In this document: positions 53,459-62,809 of the stretch, one piece after another
How positions within the stretch are numbered: position 1 is the stretch's first letter
Layout of the letters: the number at the start of each line of letters is the position of its first letter
NCBI RefSeq assembly: GCF_003569745.1
Contig: NZ_AP018498.1
Location: 124,001 to 188,000 of the forward strand
DNA length: 64,000 nt
Direction: 5' to 3'
Origin: Altererythrobacter sp. B11
GTDB lineage: Bacteria > Pseudomonadota > Alphaproteobacteria > Sphingomonadales > Sphingomonadaceae
The notes under the pieces: generated by a model
The model's database searches: none
What the model was told of the DNA's origin: nothing
What the model saw: only the letters and a program-made list of their open reading frames with translations
Translations under genes and position numbers: made by a program

Positions 53459-56400
53459 CTACGGCTGCGGCTGATCGGCGAGCCACCAGCGCGGCGGCGC
53501 GGCCCCGTTGCGGGCGATCGGGGCCAGCGTCGCACCGTCGAACAGCAGGCCGCCGCGCATGACCATGGCGATCGCCCGGGCATTGGCGATATCCTGACGC
53601 GGGTCGGCATCGAGCACCACGAGATCGGCGAGCTTGCCTTTCGTCAGACTGCCCAGGTCGTCAGGCCGGCCGATCACCGTGGCATTGTCGATCGTCGCGA
53701 TCTCCAGCGCTTCGAGCGGGCTCGCACCACCAGCGACGAAGGCAGCCATTTCCCAGTGCAGCCCGAGACCCTGCACCTCGCCATGGCTACCTGCGCCAAC
53801 CAGGCCGCCTGCCGCGCGGATGCGCAGCGCGTCCTGCGCGAAGCGCGGATAGGTCTGCAACTCCTCGGGCATCCAATGCCGGTCGCGCAGATCGCTGGCG
53901 ATGACGAACGGCGGCGTGAAGCGCCGCAGCCGTTCGTCATCCTGCATCCGCCGATGGATGATGTTGTCGAACAGCGCCGGATTGCCGCCGTAAAGCACGC
54001 TGAGCGTTGGCGTGTAGGAAATGCCGCTTGCCGCGAAGAGGCGGATCACATCCTCGTGTATCGGGGTAACCGGGATATTATGCTCGTTGCCGGCGAAGCC
54101 ATCGACAGCATGGGTCATTTCGAGCAGGTAATCAGCCGCACCCTCGGTAGTCGGCATCATCCCCAGCGCGCGCGAGGCATCGGCCATCGCCTGCCGCGCC
54201 CCGCGATCACCAACCATGTAGCTCTTGATGTTGCGGGTCCGGTAATGGTCGCGATATCGTGTCAGAACCGCCCTCGCCGTGTCGACGGAATCGATATGGC
54301 TGTCGACGAAGATGCCCGGCCCGGTCGAGAACAGCCGCGGCCCGATCAGCGATCCGGTGTCGGCGCGATCCTTGTAGGCGAAGATGTCGGGCGTGAACGC
54401 CTGCACTTCGAGCGAGGAGGTAACGCCATAGGCGAGGTTGGCGGTGAATTCCCAATGCCCGCCATCCTGCAGCCCGCGCCTGATGCCGAAGAAATGTGCG
54501 TGGGCATCGATCAGGCCGGGAATGACGAACTTGCCCGTCAGATCATGAACCACGGCATCGGCCGGCAGGGCGAAGGAGCCCGCCGGGCCAATCGCGGCGA
54601 TCCGATCCTGTTCGACGAGAATGTCTGCATTCTCCAGGATGATCCCGTGATCCATAGTGATCGCGGTTGCGCCGTGGAGCACTTGCGGACGCCCCGGCAT
54701 CGCGCGCGGCAACGAGACCGCCAGCGAGGCGCCGCTCGCATCAGCCTCCGCATCGTCACCGGCGAAAGCGCGCTCGGCCCCGACATGGCGCCAGTCTGCC
54801 CCCACGGTCCAGAACAGGCCCCGCCCGTCGGCATCCCATCCGGCACGATCGGCACCAATGCGGGTAAGCCGTATATGACCCTCGACCGGCCCGGTAAGGT
54901 CGATCATCGGTGTTTCCTGCGCCGGAGCCGGCATCGGCACGAGATGCAGTTCCGCTGCGGCGCGCGCGAGCAGCCATTCGCCATCGGGCGAGATGACGAT
55001 GTCCTGCACCGGCGCCGTGCCGACCACATATTGCCCGACCGGCTTGGCCTCCACGGCCACTCGCGGCGCAACCTCACCATCGGCCACTTCGGCGAGCGCC
55101 CTGGGGGTCTGGACCCAAATCCGGCCATCGGCAGTCATCTGAAGATTCCTCAGGCCGGCGGCATGACCGATCAGCTGCGCTGCCGCGCCGTTCAGTGGGA
55201 TGCGAACGATATCCGTCGGGTAGTCGAGCGCGATCTCGGCGATCGCGTGCAGCCGCTCATATTGGTTGGCGCGCAGGGCGATCAGCGAGCGACCATCGCT
55301 CGCGGCGATCACTTCGCTCCAATAGGCGCCCTGTTTGGACAGCGCCCGCGCCTCTCCGCCTCTCGCAGGGATGGCCATGACCTGCCCGCCCTCGGCAGCG
55401 GTCCAGGTGACGAAATACAGCGTCCGGCCATCCGGCGACCAGAAAGGACGGAAGGCATCGCCCTGATAGAGCGCGTGCGCATCGCCCCCTTCGAGAGACT
55501 TTACGTAGAGCGTGCCGAGCGCGGTGAAGGCCACCTGTCTGCCATCGGGGGAAGGCACGGCCCCCTCAGCCAGGTGGGTCACCACCGGGCCGCTGTCGAC
55601 GCGCTGCCGAACCCGCGTGTTCGGCTTGAGCGCGAGATCGACGTTTGCCGAGAACGGCACATCCACCATCGCGCCACTGCCGATATCGAGCCGGTGGAAC
55701 GTGCCGTTCAGCGACAGCAGGATTGCCTTGCCGTCGGGCGTGAATTCATAGCGCGGCAGCAAATCGTAATAATAGCCGCCTTCCTGGCCGTCGCGATCGA
55801 TTGGAAACGTCAGCCAGCGATCCTCCCCGCTGGTGAGATCGCGCATTCTCAGTCCCGTTTGCGCTCCCCAGCGCGCGGCATAGGCGAGATACCTGCCATC
55901 GGCCGAGAGGACCGGCCGCATCCCGCCGGGTACGATGGTCTCCACCCTGCCGCTGGCGAGATCCTTGCGCGCGATCGACCAATTGGGCGGATCGCCCTCG
56001 GTCCAGGTATGGCCCAGCTTCGTCGCGTAGTAGACGGCCGCTCCGTCCGGCGTCGGCGCCGCACCCAGAGCATTCGTCCGGTCGTCCCAGGATTCGTTTC
56101 CGTTGGGCTGCGCCGCGACCAGCAGGGCCGGCTGGCCGCCATTGACCGGGAAACGCCAGAGTTCGAAGGCAAGAACGCGATGGACAGCACGGCTGACGTA
56201 TATGCTCCGGCCGTCCGGTGCCCAAGCAGGCGAGGTGTAGAGGACCAGGGAAGCGTCCGTCGAAAGCTGCCGCGCCTCGCTGCCGTCCGGTCGGGCGATC
56301 CACAAATTGGTGATGCCGGACCGATCGGAGATGAACGCCATCCACTGCCCGTCTGGCGACAGGACTGGATCGCGCTCCCACGCCTCGCCGGTAAGGACAG

Positions 56401-56602
56401 GTTCGGCCGCCCCCCCGCCGGCCGGCAAGCGATATATGTCGCCCAGCAGATCGAACAGGATCGTGCGCCCATCGGGCGAGAGATCGAGATGCGACCAGGT
56501 CGCCTCATGAGCGTCGTAGGCGAGCGGCGTGGCGTTTTGCCCGACGGCCACGCCCGGCGAAAGGGCGAGCGCCGCCGCCAGGATTGCGGCGGCGCTGCGC
56601 AT
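53459..56602 (-). CDS. Periplasmic amidohydrolase with N-terminal TolB-like propeller
   Basis: 1047 residues: signal peptide (ILAAALALSPGVAVGQ), a beta-propeller of TolB/WD40-like blades (about 30-620; repeated LSPDGRTILF, LSPDGQWMAF, FTPDGKAILL), then an amidohydrolase-1 domain (about 640-1030) with the metal motif IDAHAHFFG and GSHGEVQGLGLHWEM near the C-terminus. It would cleave a cyclic amide, peptide-like or imidazolone-type bond of an imported compound. The ATG at 56602 shares one base with the receptor stop (TGATG), which fixes the start despite a longer open frame. Confidence 0.88.
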   Translation of the reverse strand: MRSAAAILAAALALSPGVAVGQNATPLAYDAHEATWSHLDLSPDGRTILFDLLGDIYRLPAGGGAAEPVLTGEAWERDPVLSPDGQWMAFISDRSGITNLWIARPDGSEARQLSTDASLVLYTSPAWAPDGRSIYVSRAVHRVLAFELWRFPVNGGQPALLVAAQPNGNESWDDRTNALGAAPTPDGAAVYYATKLGHTWTEGDPPNWSIARKDLASGRVETIVPGGMRPVLSADGRYLAYAARWGAQTGLRMRDLTSGEDRWLTFPIDRDGQEGGYYYDLLPRYEFTPDGKAILLSLNGTFHRLDIGSGAMVDVPFSANVDLALKPNTRVRQRVDSGPVVTHLAEGAVPSPDGRQVAFTALGTLYVKSLEGGDAHALYQGDAFRPFWSPDGRTLYFVTWTAAEGGQVMAIPARGGEARALSKQGAYWSEVIAASDGRSLIALRANQYERLHAIAEIALDYPTDIVRIPLNGAAAQLIGHAAGLRNLQMTADGRIWVQTPRALAEVADGEVAPRVAVEAKPVGQYVVGTAPVQDIVISPDGEWLLARAAAELHLVPMPAPAQETPMIDLTGPVEGHIRLTRIGADRAGWDADGRGLFWTVGADWRHVGAERAFAGDDAEADASGASLAVSLPRAMPGRPQVLHGATAITMDHGIILENADILVEQDRIAAIGPAGSFALPADAVVHDLTGKFVIPGLIDAHAHFFGIRRGLQDGGHWEFTANLAYGVTSSLEVQAFTPDIFAYKDRADTGSLIGPRLFSTGPGIFVDSHIDSVDTARAVLTRYRDHYRTRNIKSYMVGDRGARQAMADASRALGMMPTTEGAADYLLEMTHAVDGFAGNEHNIPVTPIHEDVIRLFAASGISYTPTLSVLYGGNPALFDNIIHRRMQDDERLRRFTPPFVIASDLRDRHWMPEELQTYPRFAQDALRIRAAGGLVGAGSHGEVQGLGLHWEMAAFVAGGASPLEALEIATIDNATVIGRPDDLGSLTKGKLADLVVLDADPRQDIANARAIAMVMRGGLLFDGATLAPIARNGAAPPRWWLADQPQP

Positions 56603-58824
56603 CAGAGGCTCCAGTCGACCCGCAGGCCCACCGTACGCGGCCTCACAATCGATCCGGCCGGGGCGGCCGCATCGGTGAACGGCGCATTGAGGATGCCGTA
56701 TTCGTCGAACAGATTGTTGGCGAAGGCCAATACGCGAAGGTTCTCCATGACCGTCACACTGGCACGCAGATCGAAGATGTTGAAGTCTCCGCGCGTGTTC
56801 GGATTGCCGAAGGCGACGGGTGCCGAAGACAGATAGCGATGGGCGATTTCCAGAGTCGGCTGCATCGGCGTGTCCGCCAGGTCCAGCTTCAGATTGTTCG
56901 ATACGGACCACTTGGACGAACCGGGCAGTGTCGTCCCCGGCTCGTAGCCCCCGCCGGCAGCGAAGGTATCCGGCAGGAACTCGGTCAGCTCGGCATCCTG
57001 ATAGGTGACGTTGCTGGAGAAGCTCAGACCCCTGATGATCGCCAGCGTGCCGGCGAACTCGACACCCTTCACGCGCGCTCCGCCGGCATTGCTTACATAG
57101 GAGTAGTAGGACGGCGCCGGGCCGAACAGGCGCGCCTGGATGTTGTTCCAATCGACCTGGAACACCGTTGCCTCGACATAGAGACGGCTGTCGAGTGCAT
57201 GGAATTTGATGCCTGCTTCGTAATTGTCGGTCTCGTCGCTTTCATAGGCGGCCTGGATGCTCGGCAGCAGGCCGGCATTCGGGTTGATGCCGCCAACGCG
57301 GTAGCCCTGCGAATAGGTCGCATAGGCCATGATGCCGTCGCTCGGACGATAGGCGAGCGTGACCTTCGGTGTGAAACCATTCTCCTTCTCCTGCACCGAA
57401 CCCGCACTGTCGGTGGCGCTGTAGCTGCCAGGCGCCAGCGTGCCCGCCTGGTTCAGCACGTCACCGGAATAGGAGTTCCAGAAGTAGCGTCCGCCAAGGA
57501 TTAGTTCGATCTCGGGGACCGGTTTGAAAGACACCTCGCCGAAAAGGCCGGCGTCCTTGTTGTCGAGCACCGAGCGATATCCGTAGATCCGGTCAGCCGG
57601 TGCCAGAACCGATCCTGCAAAGCCGCCAAAGTCTGCCGGGTTGTCGTCGATATAGGCTTCCGCGCCGCTCTGGAAAATCTGATCGTAGCTGGTCTTGTCG
57701 GAGCGCATGCGGCTGAAGCCGATCAGCCAGTTGAACGGGCCGCGGCCCTTCGAGGCGAGGCGCACCTCGAACGTCTCGATATTCGCATCCGCATCGCCAA
57801 GGGAATATGCGGCATCGTCGCCCGTCGTCACGCCGGTGACATAAGCGTAGGGGTAGGAGAACACGGTCTGGTTGGTCTTGTCGACCACCGATCCGAGCAC
57901 GGTCAGATCGGCGACATCCCCGATCGACTGGTCGATCCGCAGTGAATTGAGCAGGAAGCGCGTATCCTGCGTTTCCGCGCGCGCAGTGTTGCGGATGTAC
58001 GGAGTGGCCGTGTCGAGGTAGGTCTGGTCATCGAGCTTCGTGTCTTGCCACACCGCGAGGTAGCTGACCGTCGTATCCGGCGACGGGGTCAGCACTACCG
58101 AACCGCGCAGGCCGCGCGTGCGGAAATCATTGCTGCCATCTACGCCAGTACCCGGATTGTCCAGATAGCCGGCGTCAGAGCGCTGATAGCCGACAATACG
58201 AACGCCCAACAGATCCTTGACCACCGGCACGTTGACCATCGCCTTGCCGGCATAGTTCAATTCGCCGTCGGCATTCTTCGTGTATCCGACCAAACCCTGA
58301 GCGGCTGCATCCACCTCCGAGGTGTCGGCAGTGTTGACAACATAATTAACGAGGCCGCCTAGCGTGGAGGAGCCGAACAGCGTGCCCTGCGGCCCGCGCA
58401 GTACTTCCACCCGGTTGAGGTCGAATGTGTCGACGTCGGGGATGCCGATGGGAAAGCCCGGCTCGGCCAGCGGAATTTCGTTCAGGTAATATCCGACCGT
58501 CGTCTGACCCTGCTCGTGATAGGTCGTGGCGGCAATTCCGCGGATCACCACTTCCGAAACGCCAGGCTGGTAATCGTTGAACACCACGCCCGGCAGGCGC
58601 ACCACGTAATCGGCCAAACTCTGGGCATTGGCCGCAGCGAGATCCTCGCCGCTGATCGCGCTGGCCGAGATTGGCGTGTCATCCAAAGCTTCGGCGCGCT
58701 TGGTCGCGGTGACCACGATCGCGCCAGCCTCCTGTTCCTGCGCCATGGCAGGCTGGGCGAGCAGGCCGGTTGCCGCGGCGATCGCCGATGCCCCGCAGCA
58801 GCGCATCATGTGGGACTTTCTCAT
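56602..58824 (-). CDS. TonB-dependent receptor of the amidohydrolase operon
   Basis: 740 residues: signal peptide (to AMAQEQEAG), plug (IVVTATKRAEALDDTPISASAISGEDL; LNRVEVLRGPQGTLFGSSTLGGLVNYVV) and a barrel ending RTVGLRVDWSL. The ATG at 58824 is used because the signal peptide starts there; the frame upstream runs into the next gene and is not coding. First gene of the receptor-amidohydrolase-PepSY-small protein operon. Confidence 0.9.
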   Translation of the reverse strand: MRKSHMMRCCGASAIAAATGLLAQPAMAQEQEAGAIVVTATKRAEALDDTPISASAISGEDLAAANAQSLADYVVRLPGVVFNDYQPGVSEVVIRGIAATTYHEQGQTTVGYYLNEIPLAEPGFPIGIPDVDTFDLNRVEVLRGPQGTLFGSSTLGGLVNYVVNTADTSEVDAAAQGLVGYTKNADGELNYAGKAMVNVPVVKDLLGVRIVGYQRSDAGYLDNPGTGVDGSNDFRTRGLRGSVVLTPSPDTTVSYLAVWQDTKLDDQTYLDTATPYIRNTARAETQDTRFLLNSLRIDQSIGDVADLTVLGSVVDKTNQTVFSYPYAYVTGVTTGDDAAYSLGDADANIETFEVRLASKGRGPFNWLIGFSRMRSDKTSYDQIFQSGAEAYIDDNPADFGGFAGSVLAPADRIYGYRSVLDNKDAGLFGEVSFKPVPEIELILGGRYFWNSYSGDVLNQAGTLAPGSYSATDSAGSVQEKENGFTPKVTLAYRPSDGIMAYATYSQGYRVGGINPNAGLLPSIQAAYESDETDNYEAGIKFHALDSRLYVEATVFQVDWNNIQARLFGPAPSYYSYVSNAGGARVKGVEFAGTLAIIRGLSFSSNVTYQDAELTEFLPDTFAAGGGYEPGTTLPGSSKWSVSNNLKLDLADTPMQPTLEIAHRYLSSAPVAFGNPNTRGDFNIFDLRASVTVMENLRVLAFANNLFDEYGILNAPFTDAAAPAGSIVRPRTVGLRVDWSL

Positions 58825-58876
58825 GCCCTTATTCCTTTTGCCGTGGGCTGCATCCGGCAGCCGCAGTTGATACCCG

Positions 58877-59506
58877 TTACTTCCCCGCAATTTCGTCCGC
58901 GTCGGCCGCGTCCAGCCGGTCGGCGTTGAGACGCCGCATCCAGTGGCGCAGCGCGCCATCCTCGATGCCCGCAATGATCTCGGTGACCGTGGGCAGGCTT
59001 TCTTCCTGACCCAGCTTGAGCCGCACATCGCTGTCGATCACGCGCGCGCGGAAGCCGATAATGCGGCGCATCAGCTGCTTTATCCGCTCGCCGCCGTCCT
59101 CCATCCGCCACGGTCGGGGCCGACCGGCCTCGGCCGCATTGATGAGCCGGCGAACTGCTTCCCCGGTACCGACCTCATCCAGTTCGACTTCGAGCGCGAG
59201 GATGGCCACCGCGAAATCCCAGGTGGGAACCCAGCGCGGCTGGGAGACGAGTTCGGGCGAGATGTAGCCCTGCGGCCCCATAAACAATGCGAAGGCGCGC
59301 GGATCGTCGCGCAGTGCGGCGGTCTGCGCATTGCCGCGCGAACAATGGCCGATCAGCGCGACCAGCGCCCCTGCCGAGTTGGTCTCTGGAACCAGCGGCA
59401 GCGGCGTCGCTTCGAAGCCGGCCTCGCCGCATGTGACAAGCCAGGCGAGCGGATAGGCCCGGATCAGGTCGACAAGGTCAGCGGGTTGGCCAGAGGGAAA
59501 GTCCAT
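58877..59506 (-). CDS. PaiB-like FMN-binding protein
   Basis: 209 residues of the FMN-binding negative transcriptional regulator (PaiB) family: FPSGQPADLVDLIRAYPLAWLVT, ATPLPLVPE, LIGHCSRGNAQTAAL, FMGPQGYISPELV, VPTWDFAVAILALEVELDE and the C-terminal helix with RLNADRLDAADADEIAGK. Members bind flavin in a split barrel; the regulatory role shown in Bacillus may not apply here. Its promoter region holds the sequence GGGGACCAAA that also precedes the MocR gene. Confidence 0.85.
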   Translation of the reverse strand: MDFPSGQPADLVDLIRAYPLAWLVTCGEAGFEATPLPLVPETNSAGALVALIGHCSRGNAQTAALRDDPRAFALFMGPQGYISPELVSQPRWVPTWDFAVAILALEVELDEVGTGEAVRRLINAAEAGRPRPWRMEDGGERIKQLMRRIIGFRARVIDSDVRLKLGQEESLPTVTEIIAGIEDGALRHWMRRLNADRLDAADADEIAGK

Positions 59507-59564
59507 ATTCGGACACAGTCCCGCCGCTTATGGCCCGTTAAAAGTACCAATTTGCAAATTGCTC

Positions 59565-59574
59565 GGGGACCAAA
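59565..59574. promoter_or_regulatory. MocR site candidate before PaiB-like gene
   Basis: GGGGACCAAA, 59-68 bases before the PaiB-like start. A related GTACCAA lies at 59544. MocR proteins such as GabR read short direct repeats of the ATACCA type. Confidence 0.4.
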
Positions 59575-59596
59575 ACGCGGTGGTTGCGAACTGTTG

Positions 59597-61069
59597 TCAA
59601 TTCGTCACACCACGCGCGAGACGAGCCATCACGTCCAGCGCGGCCGCGCTCACCGCCTCGGGATGGCTGGCGAAGCCCAGCCGCAGCCCGTGAGCCGCCT
59701 CGGCGCTCTGACGAAAGCTGTCCGACAACGCGAAGCTGATCCCCTGCTTCAGCGCTCCTGCCTCGATGCGCTTCAGCGCTTCGAGATCGTGGAACCGCAG
59801 CCACAAGGCCAACCCGCCCCCGGGCAAGCGCGCCTCGGCGAAATCGCCCAGCGCGGCCTGCACCTTCGCGGCGAAGGCATCGCGTCGCTCGCCATAGATG
59901 CGCGTGACCTTGCGTGCGTGGCGGCGTACCTCGCCTTCTTCGAGCAGCAGCGCGACGGCATCCTCCGTAAGCGTGCTGCCCATGCCATCGATCAGCGATA
60001 CCTGGTGGGCAAGCGCATCGATAACCGGCTTGGGGGCGGCGATGTAGCCGACGCGCAGCGCCGGCAGGATCAGCTTGGACAGGGATCCGACATAGACCAC
60101 GGCGTCAGGCGCGTAGGACGCCATCGGCAGCAGCGGTTGGGAGCCGAAGCGGAATTCGTGATCGTAATCGTCCTCGATGATCGCAAAGCCGAACTGCCGC
60201 GCCAGTTCGATGATCCGCAGCCGCCGCTCGGGCGCGAGCGAGACCGTGGTCGGAAAATGGTGATGCGGCGTCAGGAACAGCGTGTTCACCGGCCGCGCGC
60301 GGCATATCCGCTCCAGATCTTCCACCAGCAACCCACGCTCGTCCATCCGCAGCGGTTCGACCGATTGCCCGGCCGCACGGAATGCCGCAGCGGCCGCCTC
60401 ATAGGTCAACTCCTCGACAACGGCGCTGCCTCCGGGCCGTGCGAGAAGGCGTGTGGAGAGCGCGATCGCCGCCTGGCTGCCGCGGGTCACACAGATGTTT
60501 TCTGGCGTGAGTACCAGCCCGCGCTCCTCACGCAGCATCAGCGCGATGCGTTCGCGCAGTTTCTCACTGCCGCGCGGATCGCGATAGCCGAGCCGCCGGT
60601 CGCGTGCGGCCGAGAGCGCCGCGCGGCGGTAGACGCGGGCTAGAACTTCCGAGGGGAACAGGCTGCCATCGGGGCTGCCCTCATCGAGCTTGATCCGGGA
60701 GCCCGAGGGCACGGCGAGAGAGCGGACCGGTGGCGCGTTGAAGCGATAGATCGGCTTGCGGGGCCCAGGCTCGACGGGTTTGGGCTGTTGCCGCCGTGTC
60801 TCGGGCAGATTGGTGGCGACGCTGGTGCCGCGCCTTCCGTCCGCTTGCAGCCAGCCCTGCGCGACGAGTTCATCGAAGGCCGTGACAACCGTCTTGCGAT
60901 TCAGCCCGAGATCGGCGGAGAGTTCGCGGCTGCTCGGTAGCGGGGAACCGGGCTGCAGTCGCCCGCGCTCAATCTCGTGGATCAGCGCATGGACGAGCTG
61001 CATGTAGAGCGGCGTGCTGCGGTCGCTCGATATGCGGCGGGACAGGGCGAGATTGCGGGGACGGCGCAT
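59597..61069 (-). CDS. MocR/PdxR-type regulator with aminotransferase domain
   Basis: 490 residues. A GntR-type winged helix (about 1-80: PLYMQLVHALIHEIERGRLQPGSPLPSSRELSADLGLNRKTVVTAFDELVAQGW) is fused to a fold-I aminotransferase domain (about 120-480) with the PLP lysine in YVGSLSKLILPALRVGY and ITRGS-like CVTRGSQAAIAL. Such proteins bind PLP and amines and control amine or vitamin B6 metabolism genes. It lies between PaiB-like and amidase genes on the same strand and may control both. Confidence 0.92.
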   Translation of the reverse strand: MRRPRNLALSRRISSDRSTPLYMQLVHALIHEIERGRLQPGSPLPSSRELSADLGLNRKTVVTAFDELVAQGWLQADGRRGTSVATNLPETRRQQPKPVEPGPRKPIYRFNAPPVRSLAVPSGSRIKLDEGSPDGSLFPSEVLARVYRRAALSAARDRRLGYRDPRGSEKLRERIALMLREERGLVLTPENICVTRGSQAAIALSTRLLARPGGSAVVEELTYEAAAAAFRAAGQSVEPLRMDERGLLVEDLERICRARPVNTLFLTPHHHFPTTVSLAPERRLRIIELARQFGFAIIEDDYDHEFRFGSQPLLPMASYAPDAVVYVGSLSKLILPALRVGYIAAPKPVIDALAHQVSLIDGMGSTLTEDAVALLLEEGEVRRHARKVTRIYGERRDAFAAKVQAALGDFAEARLPGGGLALWLRFHDLEALKRIEAGALKQGISFALSDSFRQSAEAAHGLRLGFASHPEAVSAAALDVMARLARGVTN

Positions 61070-61103
61070 TGGCCCAATGCACCCGCCGCGTGCGAGAAAG
61101 CAA

Positions 61104-61113
61104 GGGGACCAAA
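61104..61113. promoter_or_regulatory. MocR site candidate before its own gene
   Basis: GGGGACCAAA, 35-44 bases upstream of the MocR start, identical to 59565-59574. An adjoining GCCAAACC may be a second half-site. Confidence 0.4.
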
Positions 61114-61136
61114 GCCCAAGCCAAACCTGGGCAGAG

Positions 61137-62480
61137 TCAGCGCCCCTCCAGTTCCCGGCTAAGCGCGATCAGGGCGCAGTCTGCCCCGGCCTTCATCGTC
61201 ATCATCACGCCAACTGGGCCATCTTCAGCGCCCCCCCAGAACGGCAGAGTGATCGACGGCAGGCCGGCGATATTCGCATGCGGGGTGAAGTTGACGAAGG
61301 GCCAGAAGTCTTCCCACAACTCGGCGAAAGCGCGGTCCGGCGCATGGCGGCCGAGCGCGATCGGTGGCTCCTGCGCGACCGGCGAGAGCAGCACGTCGTA
61401 CCGGGCGAAGAACTCCGCCGATGCGAACTCGCTCAGCGCGAGTTGACGAAAGGCATTGGCGGTCTCGCCCGCATCCAGCGTCTCGCGCGCTTTGGCAAGG
61501 CCGAGGGTCCAGGGTTCGAGCAGTTCATCGGGCGCGACGCTGGGGTTCGCAGCGGTGATGAGGTCAGTTAATTCGCCGCCCTCCTGCATCCAGATCGCCT
61601 TGAAGGCGCGGATCATCGCCGCGTGATCGCCAGGGATGGCGACCTCTTCGATCACCGCGCCTGCCTGTTCGAGGTCTCTGGCCGCCGCGCGCAGCTTCTC
61701 CACTACGGCAGGAGCGGCCTGCCGGCCATCGAGCCCGGTCAGCGCAAATCCCACACGCAGCCCACGCAGGCTTCTCGTAGCGGTCTCGCCCCCGCCCGCC
61801 GCGACGATGTCGTAGGAGGCCGCGATATCCCGCATACTGCGCGCGATCAGCATGTCCGAGCATAGCACGTCATCAATCAGATGCGGTGCACGGGCGCGCA
61901 GATTACCGCCACGCGACGGCTTCAAGCCAATTACGCCACAATTTGCCGCCGGGATGCGGATCGAACCGGCTGCGTCCGAGGCATGGGCGAGCGGCGCGAA
62001 ACCGGCGGCGACGGCAGCAGCTGCTCCGCTCGACGACCCGCCGGCAGAGCGTCCCGGCGCTGCCGGATTGTGGACCGGCCCGGTCGCCAGCGGCTCGCCC
62101 GTGGTCAGCAGGCCGAATTCGGGCATGCCGGTAAAGCCTATCGGCACGAGACCAGCATCGAGGCAGGCCTGCGTAAAAGGCCAAGCCTTGCGGCCTACAG
62201 CATGCATCCGACTGCGCGAGCAGCTTGTGAACGGCCAGCCCGGATATTCAAGCGATGCCTTTAGCAGCCATGGCACGCCCGCGAGTGTTCCGGTCTCATT
62301 GGCCGGGGCCGGTGGCTCTTCGGCCAACCAAGTGACTGCGTTGAGCGCAGGATTACCCTCTTCGATGCGCAGTTGCGCCGCCTTGCACAGTTCTGCGCTC
62401 GTGAATTCGCCATTCCGAATTGCCTGGGCCTGGCCCACCGCATCCAGGGCGGCCAGTTCGCGAGCGTCACTCAATTGCAT
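61137..62480 (-). CDS. Amidase-signature hydrolase
   Basis: 447 residues of the amidase-signature family. The Ser-cisSer-Lys triad is visible: Lys74 in WLLKASLEY, the serine-rich loop GRSAGGSSSGAAAAVAAG (about 143-160) and the nucleophile Ser173 in DAAGSIRIPAANCG. It cleaves amide bonds in the cytoplasm to ammonia and acid. AAAGGA precedes the ATG. The neighbouring propeller-amidohydrolase and MocR regulator suggest a shared theme of amide breakdown. Confidence 0.9.
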   Translation of the reverse strand: MQLSDARELAALDAVGQAQAIRNGEFTSAELCKAAQLRIEEGNPALNAVTWLAEEPPAPANETGTLAGVPWLLKASLEYPGWPFTSCSRSRMHAVGRKAWPFTQACLDAGLVPIGFTGMPEFGLLTTGEPLATGPVHNPAAPGRSAGGSSSGAAAAVAAGFAPLAHASDAAGSIRIPAANCGVIGLKPSRGGNLRARAPHLIDDVLCSDMLIARSMRDIAASYDIVAAGGGETATRSLRGLRVGFALTGLDGRQAAPAVVEKLRAAARDLEQAGAVIEEVAIPGDHAAMIRAFKAIWMQEGGELTDLITAANPSVAPDELLEPWTLGLAKARETLDAGETANAFRQLALSEFASAEFFARYDVLLSPVAQEPPIALGRHAPDRAFAELWEDFWPFVNFTPHANIAGLPSITLPFWGGAEDGPVGVMMTMKAGADCALIALSRELEGR

Positions 62481-62544
62481 TCATTTTCCTTTCGCCGCCC
62501 GACATAGCGGCGCAATCTACCGGGGCAGCATCCAGTACAGAAAT

Positions 62545-62793
62545 TCACGCGGGGCCACGATGCCTGCGCGCAGCGGACTGGCACCACCGCCTTTTTCCCT
62601 CGCGCCCGCATTTCTCGAGCCATTCCTTGGCAACGAGTTCGAACGTGTTCGCGGCGGCAAATTTGGCGGCGATGCGCGGCCGCTTCTTCTCGATCGGCGG
62701 GTCGACACCGGCCGCGAGCTTCTTTCTCGTGGCGCTTGGCGCGGGCGTCTGAGGTGGTTCCGCCTTCTTGGACAGGTCGGCGACGAAGTTAAG
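62545..62793 (-). pseudogene. Fragment of a P4-type tyrosine integrase
   Basis: No intact gene was seen in the 329 bases 62481-62809, but the minus-strand frame 62793-62545 reads TRKKLAAGVDPPIEKKR, then ANTFELVAKEWLEKCGREGK. This matches the arm/core-binding junction of P4-like integrases (ARKLLAAGIDP...NTFEAVAREW). Another frame reads SDARAKRHE, the part that should precede it, so at least one frameshift has occurred. No catalytic domain follows. The IS3 element begins at once, and the missing N-terminus would lie beyond it. Confidence 0.6.
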
Positions 62794-62809
62794 CTAATCC
62801 CCGATGTGA

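Noticed and set aside
53405-56836. 1143-codon plus-strand open frame opposite the amidohydrolase
   Set aside because: Antisense to a gene with signal peptide, propeller and metal motifs; repeats in it reflect the propeller blades.
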